This document shows, in pieces, positions 10,645 to 20,759 of a stretch of DNA of 64,000 nt. Below the pieces are notes generated by a model, which was given only the letters and a program-made list of their open reading frames with translations, had not been told where the DNA came from and searched no databases. The translations under genes were made by a program, and so were the position numbers. Source of the stretch: Ochotona curzoniae (taxonomy: Eukaryota; Chordata; Mammalia; Lagomorpha; Ochotonidae); NCBI RefSeq assembly GCF_017591425.1, contig NW_024466413.1, forward strand, positions 2,940,001 through 3,004,000. The letters run 5' to 3'. How positions within the stretch are numbered: position 1 is the stretch's first letter; every line of letters starts with the position of its first letter.

Positions 10645-11585
10645 CCCTCTCCTCCTACCTACCATCAAAATCACTGTCACCAGAAGCAAACAGGGAACGC
10701 TTCTCAGGAATGCATGCATGGAAGGCGCCCTGAGAGGCTGTGCTGTCTAGGCACAGGACGGCTCTGCCCCAAAGGGGCCAGTGACCATTTTTCCCTGAAA
10801 TAGACACATACTTCAGAGATTATTTTTTTAAATTAAAAAGTGTCCACCAGAACCATGACCTAAATGATAAGAGTGATCCTCAATTGAAAGATACCATTTA
10901 ATATGTGAATCTAGGGAATTCATATTCAAAAGAGGAGTTGAAAGACAAGAACCACAGCCAAAGGATTATCTGGTATTATCTTGCTATCCCACCTACAACC
11001 TCCCTGCCTTCCAGAATCCTCAGCTGACTTGCTGAAGCACAGCTACACACAGCAATTCAGAGACAATGCCTTGAGAGCACTGCATTCCATGCTCCAGGAC
11101 CGAGTGCATACTCTAAAGCAACAATTTGCAGGTCACTGTGCTCCCAATGGGGAGAGTATACACCTTTAGTCAACAGCCCTGGAGAGAAGAAACCTGTGCC
11201 TGGCATTCCTGCCACACAGGGTGCCACAGGGATGGGTGTCCCTGTCCCCAAATGCAAATGCAAAATGTGCACACATGTGGCAAATTACAAACACATATTT
11301 GTGCTACAGAACCATTTCAGAATAGGGCATGATGCTCATCGGCACGCAGTATAGCTCAGACAGCCAGGGGTGGCTTCCTAGTGTTAACAAAACGCCTGCT
11401 CTTTGGTCGGGTAGATGTTTGCTTTTCAAAGGTCATCTCAATGACTTTCACATACGTATTATTTTGTAACAGTTTACCATGCAAATTGTAGGATATGTTT
11501 AAAGCTTAGGGAAGGAACACAAAGTAATACCACTTGCTGTTCTGGCATCTGCTTTCTTGAGTCCCAAGAGAGTCTAACCCCAGGT
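10645..11585. other. Unassigned sequence
   Basis: Nearly 1 kb without a repeat I can name. Overlapping short frames on both strands at 10980-11330 show no family resemblance. Confidence 0.4.
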
Positions 11586-11589
11586 AAGA

Positions 11590-11960
11590 CCAGTCAGAGC
11601 AGACGGTACCTTTCCAAACTGCTCTCTGGTGACACATTTGGCCATCTTAATTATTGAGTACAGAGGCAAAGGAAAAACAATAAACTCACATAATTCTGCT
11701 TCTAATTTATATTTGAAATAAATTATGGTTGTGCCTAATTTCCTGTCAACCAGCAAGTTATCAAAAGTGAATGACCACGCAATTCTAAAGACAGACTTCC
11801 CTGCTATTGTCAATGTATTAAATAGCTCAATTATGAGATAGTAGTAATCAGTAGCTTGCTCATGATCGAGGCATTGCTTCAAGGACTTTTTAGAAACCTC
11901 GGGATTTTTACATTTGTGTTTCTCTTCATGCTTTGACCTCAAACACGTAAAGCACATGTT
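11590..11960. other. Repeat-free block with a 127-codon open frame; candidate conserved non-coding element
   Basis: The segment holds no interspersed repeat I can recognise. Its base composition resembles conserved non-coding DNA, with mixed AT-rich words such as AATTTATATTTGAAATAAAT and AATAGCTCAATTATGAG. The minus-strand frame (11574-11957) is unusually long for such AT-rich DNA, but I recognise no domain, splice context or initiation context. Conservation is inferred from appearance and has not been measured. Confidence 0.3.
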
Positions 11961-12464
11961 GTGGCACTGACGTTGGTCTTGACATTAACAAAAGCAGAAG
12001 ATTCTCTGCAAAGCTTCAAAGCATAAGCACAGCCATTCTCCCCCTTCTACGCCAAGCCTTCTGGAGACAACATGGAACTTCCCCTCCAAGCTACCCATGC
12101 CGGGTCTCATCAGCTACAACCAACACAACACCCACTGATCTCTAGGGTGGCACAAGGATAATCCACACACTCAGCAAGATGCAGACACGGATACAATGCA
12201 CACATCTCATGGCAATGTTCCTGTCTTGGTTTATTCAGCTTCTGCTTTTTAAAAATAATGTAAAGAGAAAAATTCCATGTATTTTAAATCTATAATTCTT
12301 AGAAGGACAAGCATGCTTTTCTCCCACCATAACCCCTTCCTCAATTCCTATACTTCCTTCCTTTCTTTTTCTTTAATTTTATAAAAGCATCATTTTCATT
12401 TTCTTTATGGCTACAGACTTACTGCACTCCTCACCATAACATTCAATAAATGAAAAGGAGAAAA

Positions 12465-12780
12465 ACCAGGTCTGTCACCTTGATTCACAGGCTACAATCC
12501 TCCTCTCTCTAGCTCCAGCATCCCAGATGGGTTGAAGTTTGTGTCCTGGCTTGCTCCACTCTCATGTAGTTCTCTGCTTGTAGCCTGGGAAGGCAGGGAA
12601 GGATGGCCCAATGCCTTGGAACCCTGCACCTGTCTGGAAGACCCAGAAGAGGATCCTGGCTCCTGGCTTCAGATTGACTCATGTGCAGCCATTGCAGCCA
12701 TCTTGGGCATAAACCAGTAGATCTTTCTCTCTGTATCTCCTTCTCTCTGTAAATCTCTTTCAAATAAATTTTTTAAGTCT
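12465..12780 (+). mobile_element. C-repeat SINE, moderately diverged
   Basis: The body reads GCCTGGGAAGGCAGGGAAGG and ACCCAGAAGAGGATCCTGGC, followed by the CTCTCTGTAAATC stretch and a CAAATAAATTTTTTAAG tail. The head is weak. Confidence 0.9.
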
Positions 12781-12894
12781 CTAATTTTTTTTAAATAAAG
12801 TTTTAAAAGTAGAAAAGCACTTATCCATAGGAATATAGCCAAGAGCTAACAAAGCAATAATTAAACCACCTGATATCCATTTCATTCTTATACC

Positions 12895-13030
12895 TTTTTT
12901 GTAATCTATATTAACAAAAACAGATCAGAGAAAACATATGGTACTTCTCTTCTGGGGACTGCTTTATTTCACTCAGCATGATGGTTTCCACGTGTACCAA
13001 TTTTGTTGCAAGCATGGAATGGACTAGGTT
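12895..13030 (-). mobile_element. L1 ORF2 3' fragment, minus strand
   Basis: The plus strand reads GGACTGCTTTATTTCACTCA then GCATGATGGTTTCC and a TGTACCAATTTTGTTGCAAG segment. This is the reverse complement of the well-conserved end of mammalian L1 ORF2. It is a short piece with no intact frame. Confidence 0.75.
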
Positions 13031-13149
13031 GCTTTTGAGCAAAATGCATTTTTATTGCAATTCCACAGACTGGAAAGTTCAAGATGAAGGTGTGAGCATA
13101 GCCGTTGCTTGCTCAGGCCACCCCTCCTGGTGCACAGAGCTCACCACGT

Positions 13150-13335
13150 GTTCCTGCTCATTTAGGGGAGGAGACTCTTGGGACTCTTCCGTAGGACACA
13201 AACCCCATCACCAGGGATCTACCCTGGAGAGTCATTACCTCGACGAGGCCCCACTCACTCAATACCTTGAGTCCAGGATTTAAACATAGGAATTTATGGG
13301 GGGTTAGCAATGTTCAGATCTTATAGTCCCAAGAG
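13150..13335 (-). mobile_element. Probable MaLR-type (MLT1/MST-like) LTR remnant
   Basis: The plus strand carries GGGACTCTTCCGTAGGACAC, a GAGGCCCCACTC segment, AGGATTTAAACATAGGAATT, then GGGGGG and CAATGTTCAGATC and ATAGTCC. This order resembles the reverse complement of a MaLR LTR start (ATGGACTGAAT, CCCCCC, ATTCATATGTTGAA, GTGGGGCCT). It is diverged and no internal retroviral sequence is visible. Confidence 0.5.
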
Positions 13336-13339
13336 ACAT

Positions 13340-15315
13340 TAATGCAAATCTTAAGTTCATCAAAATAAGCCACATAGACTTAGATCAATTACTTAATCTC
13401 TTTACTATTTAGCTTTTTCTCTTATGTTTGGGGAAAGCAACTCCAATCTTCCAGAGTATCTGTATGAATGGCAAAATCGACATATAGCTTTTAGCCAGAA
13501 TAGTTGATATTTTTGGAGTGAGATTCATATGTAGCTTGGAATTAATAAATTCATATACCTAGAACAAGGCAAAGCACTTTGAAGAAGTGTTTCCCAATGT
13601 AACCCGGGAATAATCTTTTTGAAGACTTTATTCATTAGACAGATAACAAAACAATTGGCAAAGGAACCTGCAATTAGAAAAATGTCATGTGACCGCACAT
13701 GTTGACACTGATTTAATCAAATTCAGATATGTCTTCACGGTATGGATTAATCTGCATCACAAAACCAGAACATGGCCTCGATTCTCCCACACAATCTAAA
13801 GAACAGGATTACAAATACAGCACTGATTTGCTTTAATCCAGTTCCGTTTCACTTGAAAATTTAAAAGATTAAATGTCTTTAGAATACTGAATTCGTTCTA
13901 AAGAAGGAAGTCAATTCTGCTTAATAAAATATCAGGCACCTTGTGATTTATTCAAACATTCAAAAATATTTATTAAACATCTTTCACTGGAACTCAAGAA
14001 TATATTGAAACTAAGTATTACCCACACATTTTATATAGTAACTGTTTATGTACATAAACACCATATTAAAGTGAGGTCAAATTTTATTTTTTAAAATCAC
14101 ATGCAAGAGTAGCCTGGACGTGAGCTTCATATTCTTTGCTCATGTCTCCCCACTGAGGTTATGGCTGTGTCCTCGGTGATAAAGGCAAAATCAGGATAAT
14201 TCCTGCATTCACATGACATTTCTTGGTTGCACACTATTTTGGTCTAGCATTAAGCAAAATAGTAGCATTTGAGAGTGGATTTTCTCAAACTCTACCCTGA
14301 AGATATTGGAGGTATTATGCCTTAACTATTCAGAATTTAAAAACAGCCGAGCTAGGCCTTTAATTATTTTGTCCCTTATAGCTATCCTGTAACGCTGTGA
14401 AAATGACAGAAACTCAACAAGTGCAGTTCTCCTTGAATGCAAAAGCAATGCAATGACCTCTGTGAAATGCTTGGTAGCTGTGGTGGGAGGAGTTTAATTT
14501 CCCTCCTTGGGATTTCAGGGGAAAATAAATGTCATTTTCCTGGATAACTATCACCCCGCATGCTCCCTCGATAACTAATGCGTCTTTTCATTTTGTCGAT
14601 TTCCTCTCTACTGCCTTCAACCTTTATTCTCCTCCCGCCTCATCTGTCACCTCCCTCCTCCCCATGCTGCCCAGCCCCACCGCAGTGATCAGAACAGTGT
14701 AGAAAGTCATAAAGGTATACACAGCCACAAAGTGAGTTCTAAGGGGTTTGCTTTTCAATCAGTCTGTCTCCTGCATGAGAGTTATACTGAAAACATATGA
14801 AAATGAAATTGTAGTGATTTGTCCTTATTTTTCTCAGCAAATGCATATGATACACAAAGATGCATGTATGTTTTCAAACAGTGCTATAATTTCTTAGGAG
14901 ACTGAGTGTACACTTGCATAGAGACATCAATAGAAACAGTTACTGCAAAGAAGCATATTTTTCATTGATAATAGAGAAAACATGCATGGAAAATAAGAGA
15001 ACTGGGACAAAATCCACATTACATCAATTCATACTGCCCCTAAATGCTGCTCCAGGCTGGGGGTGCCAGCTTTGAGGCCCACAGAGGACGTCACACATCT
15101 CCGACTCAGGAAACTGCTTACAGCAAGAGAGACATGCGATCGTCAGTCACGTGAAACTGGCTCTTGTGATTGGTGACAAGTCAGTCAAGTTATTGGTAGA
15201 AAGGGCATCACCCGTTCTGCAGTTATAAAACGCAAAATTCAGAATGACAATCAGTGCTCAAGAGAAAAAATTTGCAAGATACCTGAAAATTTCCAGAACT
15301 ATCATTTAAAAAAGA
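13340..15315. other. Unique sequence; L2-like scrap near 13950
   Basis: Nearly 2 kb with no young repeat. A phrase ATTCAAACATTCAAAAATAT then TTATTAAACATC at 13951-13985 resembles an L2 fragment. Other blocks (14030-14480) look unique. I find no coding frame of note. Confidence 0.45.
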
Positions 15316-15320
15316 GAAGG

Positions 15321-15650
15321 GGGCCCAGCACAGAAGCCTAGTGGTTAAAGTCCTCACCTTTCACGCACCGGGATCCCATTGGGGGCCGATTCTAATCACA
15401 CCAGCCCTGCTTCCCATCCAGCTCCCTGCTTGTGGCCTGGGGAAGCAGGCCCAAAGCTTTGGAAACCTGCACCCATGTGGGACACCTGGAAGAGGCTCCG
15501 GACTCCTGGCTTCAGATAGGCGTAGCTCTGGTCATCGTGGCCACTTGGGGGGTGAATCAGCAGGCTGAAGATCTTCCTCCCTGTCTCTCCTTCTCTCTGT
15601 ATATCTGCCTTTCCAATAAAAATAAATAAATCTTAAAAAAAAACAAAAAA
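15321..15650 (+). mobile_element. C-repeat SINE with small body deletion
   Basis: It starts GGGCCCAGCACAGAAGCCTA, has a B box GATTCTAATCACACC, and ends in AATAAAAATAAATAAATC plus A-rich tail. The body has lost the AGTTGAGGACGG-type segment: GGGAAGCA joins directly to GGCCCAAAGC near 15441-15455. Confidence 0.94.
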
Positions 15651-15746
15651 AGATGACAGGCACTACAATTTAGCTTAGGCTGGAGAAAATAGTTTGTTGT
15701 CTGTCTGGTTGACAGAAAATCTGCACAGGAAATGAAACAGAAACTC

Positions 15747-15768
15747 TGTGTGTGTGTGTGTGTGTGTT
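15747..15768. repeat. TG dinucleotide microsatellite
   Basis: Eleven uninterrupted TG units. Confidence 0.95.
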
Positions 15769-16134
15769 TCCATTTGAAATATCCAATTTTTGGTTTGTTC
15801 TTCCATTGAAATATGTAACCGAAAAGCAAAATCTGCATACTCTCACGCATGAGTATACACTTCTCATCCAAGCTGTCCTCAGGCACAAGGCAACACACAC
15901 TTCTCATCGCGATCTTGATGTATTTTGGAAGTAAAGGCTTAAAAAAAAAAAAGAAAAAACACTTCGGAAAAATGAAAGTACACGGAGACATGATTTCTAG
16001 TGTGTGGCGTCTGGTGCGCATGCTGGCAGTTTATAGCAGCTGATGTTGAAAGGGTTGTTCTATAACGGAGAAAATCTTTACCGGATTGAAGCTAATCCCT
16101 TAATCCCTTCCATTTGTACATCAATTTACAGCTC

Positions 16135-16310
16135 TCCAACCACTTTCCCAACCATTATCACATTTAATCTTCACAAATGCTACCAAAGAACACAGGATAG
16201 GGATCAACCTGCCCCCTTTTCATGTAGAAAGGAGACAATGAGATTTGGTCAAGGTCACTAAGGCAGGGAGGGCAAGGCCGGCTGAAGCCCTCACACTCCG
16301 CTGTTACTTT
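16135..16310 (+). mobile_element. MIR element
   Basis: The phrases TTATCACATTTAATCTTCAC, then GAAAGGAGACAATGAGATTT and GGTCAAGGTCACTAAGGCAG follow the order of the MIR consensus core. It is an ancient, diverged copy. Confidence 0.8.
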
Positions 16311-16418
16311 TAGTCTTCGTTCCTGTAGCACTCATTTTAAACCCGGAGTAGATATTAATTTGACCCTGGAGATAAAATAAACCTGATTGGTCCTGTTTCA
16401 TGCTGAGAGGATCCTGGG

Positions 16419-16907
16419 GTGAAAACTGACTCCTCCTGTAACAGCGTGTTGCTCGCCGTGCTCACTCAGAGGGGAGTGCGCTCACGGGGAGGCCCGAGGA
16501 CTTCTGCTGCCTGGGAACTGCATGTTTCCACTCACTGTGGAGTTAAGGGACTTGTGTCTGAAAGCAATCAATTGTCACAGGACACACTGTCACTTCAAAG
16601 CAAAGATTTTTCAATTAAGAATGCAGTAGACTTCTTGCATGCCAGGACAGGTTTTTTTTTTTCCCATCACAGTTCTGAAACAAGCAGTTCACAATCGGTT
16701 CAAGTACTGTGGCTCAAAACTAATGAACCTCAATTAATGGGAATCTCCAGTGTGAGATTTCCAAGTGACCTTTTCATTGGTAACCACTTGAATTCCAATG
16801 CAGAGCTGGGAAATCGGGGAACCTCAAATTCAGATTTTGCCCATGATTTCCCTATCTTCCCCATTCTCTTATTTGGAACTAGCACTTATTCATCCAACCA
16901 TGATTAA
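16419..16907 (+). other. 162-codon open frame in unique DNA, probably not a gene
   Basis: This is the longest frame that does not overlap a repeat I recognise. The predicted chain is serine and asparagine rich, with no signal peptide, membrane segment or known domain visible. The DNA contains CTCAATTAATGGG and other AT motifs more typical of non-coding sequence. A T-run of 10 encodes consecutive phenylalanines, which is unusual in a true exon. I regard it as a chance frame. Confidence 0.15.
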
Positions 16908-17649
16908 CTGAACCTTTGCAACTAGTCAGCTATGAACTTGGAAGGAGCATACAGACAGGGAAAGGAGCCAAAAGCACGGTGGTGTGGTGATGCACAGCAA
17001 GCTCTGGGGAGGTGAACAGGGACCCTTGCATGATTCTCTGCCCCTGAACAAAAGGAGGACTCTCAATGAAACTGTTAAATATATCTTGACAATATACTAG
17101 ATTGTCTACTGAAGGTATATTGCCTATGTTTCTGAAGGAAGAAAGAAAGGAAACGAGGAAGGGAGAAAAGAAGGAAAGTGTGATGAAAGGAAAAAAGAGT
17201 GAAAGGAAAAAAGATAGAGTTCATGGTTTTCACATGGTTTGTCGCCACCCAAACTCCATGCTGAGATGCAGTTGTTCAGTGTGCTGTGCTTTGCTTTCTG
17301 TTTTCCCTCTCGGCACGGCTGTTCTGCATCACTTTTGTTGATTCTGTCTTTGGGAAAGTTCTTTCTACGAGAGAAATCATTGTCCCTAGGGCAACATGGT
17401 CCTTAGGACTCAAAGCTAAAAAGAAGTGTATGTCTTCCAGGGACTGCAGAATAATCATAGGGGAACACTTATTGGACTTGCTTGGACCAAGTGTGATCTC
17501 CCTTTAACACTACAGTGATACCAAGTTGAAGAATTAAGTACCACCATACACTGGTGTAGGAAGCAAACAGCATGGCGATTGAGGGCTCTGTCAGGAACAA
17601 ACGGACATGGCCATAGTGTTAGCAAAGCAAGACGCTTTATGACTGCATT

Positions 17650-17790
17650 CTTAATCTGCATTTGGAAAACTGAGGCTCACGAATGGAAGAGCAGAAGCAA
17701 ACACAGCCTTGTTCACATCGCAGAGCTAACTAGTAGGAAAGATGCAAATTGGTGCCAGGTCTTAACTCCTGAAATCACTCACGTGTTTCA
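17650..17790 (+). mobile_element. MIR fragment
   Basis: ATCTGCATTTGGAAAACTGA then GGCTCACG, CACATCGCAGAGCTAACTAG and AGGTCTTAACTCC follow the MIR core order (ATTTTACAGATGAGGAAACTGAGGC, then CACACAGCTAGTAAG). Confidence 0.7.
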
Positions 17791-17799
17791 CCTGCTTCT

Positions 17800-19015
17800 C
17801 TAATTGCCATTAATGAATGAGTGAAACAACAGTGCCATCAATGAATACTTCAATGTGCAAAGCCCAGTTGTGTTCACATTATTCCCTCTGCGTTTTTGCC
17901 TACTTGGGGCCCATGTGTAATATGTTATTTTAACATATGGCTTCTCAGTACTATTTCATGCTTTTCAAACTCAATGTGCCAAAGCAATGAAATTATCCGA
18001 AAAAAAGGGAACAGTTAAGTGGAAAGGATCCAGACCATGCACAGCTGAACTCAGTAAGTATTGGATTTTGGTCAGTGCTTATTTTTCAGTCAAATCCACA
18101 GTGTCATGCTTAATGTCAGAGAAAAATGAAGAAGCCAGTGTGTTTGTTTCCAAATTATTCTTCCCAAAGCCAGGAGCCTCTAGGATCCCTCAGTGTCCAA
18201 AACACCAGCCAAATGGAAGAGTAGGACTGGCAGGAGTTGCGCACCTCAATATTCGCATGCTCCACTCAGCCTTATTTAACCACTTTAAGAAAAACAATCA
18301 TCATCTTACTTGGAAAATACACAGTGTGACTCAGGCTTAGAAGGCAGCGCACGGACATTAACGCTGTGTCTACTGCACGTGGTTGGACCGGTATTCGGCA
18401 AGATACCTACTAGACTCAGTCCTTCTCTAAATTTATTGAAATTGAAAACAATCCATGCAAGTAAAAGCAGGCACTTTAGAGATTCATGGTTTATGCAGGC
18501 ATAAGCCACATGAGAGCAGTGTCTCAAGAAAAGACCCACCAACAACAGAGCTCTCCAATGACTAGGTAGAAACAGAGGAACTTGGTCTTGGACAAGACAT
18601 GACCCTGCACCACAGTGTGAACAATCCTAGAGTTCTGTGGGATGGAGCAGAAGGATCAAAGTGGCAGCCAGGGTTGTTCTGCATGCTGCCCATGAGGCAT
18701 CAGAGAAGACAGCAGGGCTGGAGAATCTGAGAGACCGCTCTGCAGGGCTAACAACGGCCAAGTGACTTTTAGCTCCAGTGATACACTGCACCCAACTGCA
18801 TTTGTTCACTTCGTCAATCCCTCAAAGGCTGATCTATCCTTTCATAGAATGCTAAAACAGCATTTTTGCTGTGACCATATAATTACCACGATTGTGTCTG
18901 CCTCTTGGCACTTACAGAATAAAGCTCCTGTTATTGCTACTTCTATTTATAAAGAACTGTGATACCCATGATTCAATGTTCTCAATTCTTTGACTTATTT
19001 TATTACTATAATTAA
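17800..19015. other. Unassigned unique sequence
   Basis: About 1.2 kb of apparently single-copy DNA. A 117-codon frame at 17987-18340 has no recognisable features. Confidence 0.4.
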
Positions 19016-19020
19016 TCATT

Positions 19021-19290
19021 TTCTCTTTCCTCTTTCTTTCCTAACTGCCTTCCTCCCTCTTTCCTTCCTTCCCTCTTCCCTGCCTGCCTTCCTTCCTTCC
19101 TTCCTTTCCTTCCCTCTCCCTTCCTTACTTCCTTTTTTCCTCTTTATCTCTCCTTTTTCCTTTCACTCTTCCTTTTTCTTTCTATTACATCTTCCTTCCT
19201 TCTTCCTTCCTTCCTCCCTTCCTTCCTTCCTCCTTCCTTCCTTCCTTCCTTCCTTCCTTCCTTCCTTCCTTCCTTCCTTCCTTCCTTCCT
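19021..19290. repeat. Long pyrimidine tract, (TTCC)n microsatellite
   Basis: Nearly 270 bases of almost pure pyrimidine on the plus strand, degenerate at first and becoming perfect TTCC repeats over about 19228-19290. It abuts a minus-strand L1 3' region, so it may have grown from that element's A-rich tail. Low-complexity frames across it are not coding. Confidence 0.95.
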
Positions 19291-20090
19291 AAGCAGAAAC
19301 AGATACTGACACAGAGACACGTCATACCTTCCCTGCTCATTCTCCCCACCACACTATCTTCCCCCATATTATCTCCATAGCACACTCCTTCAACAACAGT
19401 CACAAGCCCAACATTCTTCTGTTCACGTGTATTTTGGCACTGGAGGTATAGGCAATGTATTTACAGTAGAAAATTTAGTATACTGGCAAGGCAGATTTAA
19501 CAGTTTCATTGGGAGTCATCCTTTTATTCAGGAGTAGAGAATCATTCTGCAACTTTATTTTTAAAAATAAGCCAATCATAAAAAAAGGGATACAAGGAAT
19601 CATAGAGGGTGCTGAATTATTCACTGCTAATTTGACCAATGTAGAAAACAAAGCTGTACAAAAACACATTTATAGAAATATTGATACACACAAGCATTTT
19701 TTAAAAAGTTTTCCGTACTGATTCATCTTTCAAATGTTAGCTTCCGGTGCCCAGTTAATTTCACTCAACATGATGTCCTCCGGTTACATCCATTTTGCTG
19801 CAATTAGTATTAACTTCATTTTTTACAGCTGGCTCGTAGCCTATGGTGTATCTATACCACATTTTCTTTATCCATCCGAGGACGGACACCTTGGTTGATT
19901 CCATAGTGCGGCTTTTAGAAAAAGCTCTACTGGAAATGTGGGGTTGCACACGGTGTGCTCATATCTTTTGGGCATATGCCCAGTGCCAGGTTGCTGGATA
20001 GGACAGCACGTCATTTTATATGGCTTAAGGAATTTCCGGTGTTTTCCATGATGACTACACTAATTTAAATGTCTGTCAACAGTATTGATT
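19291..20090 (-). mobile_element. L1 3' region (3'UTR plus ORF2 end), minus strand
   Basis: From 19755 the plus strand is the reverse complement of the conserved L1 ORF2 C-terminus: TTTCACTCAACATGATGTCC, GGTGTATCTATACCACATTT and TTGGTTGATTCCATAG. A minus-strand frame in 19761-19949 still reads WIKKMWYRYTIGYEPAVKNE, recognisable as L1 ORF2, but it is broken on both sides. The part before 19755 is presumed 3'UTR. It is 5' truncated and inactive. Confidence 0.8.
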
Positions 20091-20199
20091 ACATTATTTG
20101 ATAGACATTTATAAATGTGATATTGACTGAATTATGCACTTTACATAGCATACTGTCTTTCTTCATTTTACCTTTCTCATGAATGTAATGTCACATGTG

Positions 20200-20300
20200 A
20201 GATATTTATATATAAAATAATATAAGTATATATTTTATATACTTTTATATATGTATATATTTTATATATAAGCATATTGTATATATATATTAAAATACTT
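20200..20300. repeat. AT-rich low-complexity tract
   Basis: About 100 bases of nearly pure A/T with TATATATTTTATATA-like words, probably a degenerate AT microsatellite. Confidence 0.7.
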
Positions 20301-20369
20301 AAGTTTTGCATGTGAAGCAAACACTGCACTGGCCAATCAGATCTATATGTGCAAACTGAATTCCTTTCT

Positions 20370-20750
20370 GTGTGGTTATTTTTCTTTGGTAGTATTATTT
20401 TAATTTTTGTTAATTTTTATCTAAATAAGTATGGTTTGTAGATAAAATCATAACATAATTATATTCGCTCTTTTCTCCCTTCATCCCACCTCCTCTCTTT
20501 TTTTTAACCCTCATTCTCCTTTTCTCTTTTTAGTTTTTGTAATAATATTTTTAAATTTACACTAAATCTAAAACATTAATTACTTCACTGAATAAATAAT
20601 TCAACAATTAAGTAGCAAAAAGATTCCGGCTTATTGGGAATGCAGACAATGATAATAAGCTACAATTAAACAGAAAAAAAATGACCATACGCAGTTAATT
20701 TTAAAGTAATAACACATCAGTCAGACTACAGTCTCTTTATAAATTTTTGT
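20370..20750 (-). mobile_element. Lagomorph L1 3'UTR fragment, minus strand
   Basis: It carries a C/T-rich block (TCTTTTCTCCCTTCATCCCA), then TTTTTAGTTTTTGTAATAAT and TTAAATTTACACTAAATCTA, then a CACTGAATAAATAATTCAAC segment. This arrangement is typical of the reverse complement of rabbit/pika L1 3'UTRs. No ORF2 sequence follows it directly. Confidence 0.7.
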
Positions 20751-20759
20751 ATTATTTTA

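Noticed and set aside
17102..17341. Lysine/glutamate-rich 79-codon frame
   Set aside because: Arises from an AAGGAAAG-type purine-rich stretch; low complexity and no start or splice context.
18990..19292. 100-codon serine/leucine/proline-rich frame
   Set aside because: Translation of the TTCC tract.
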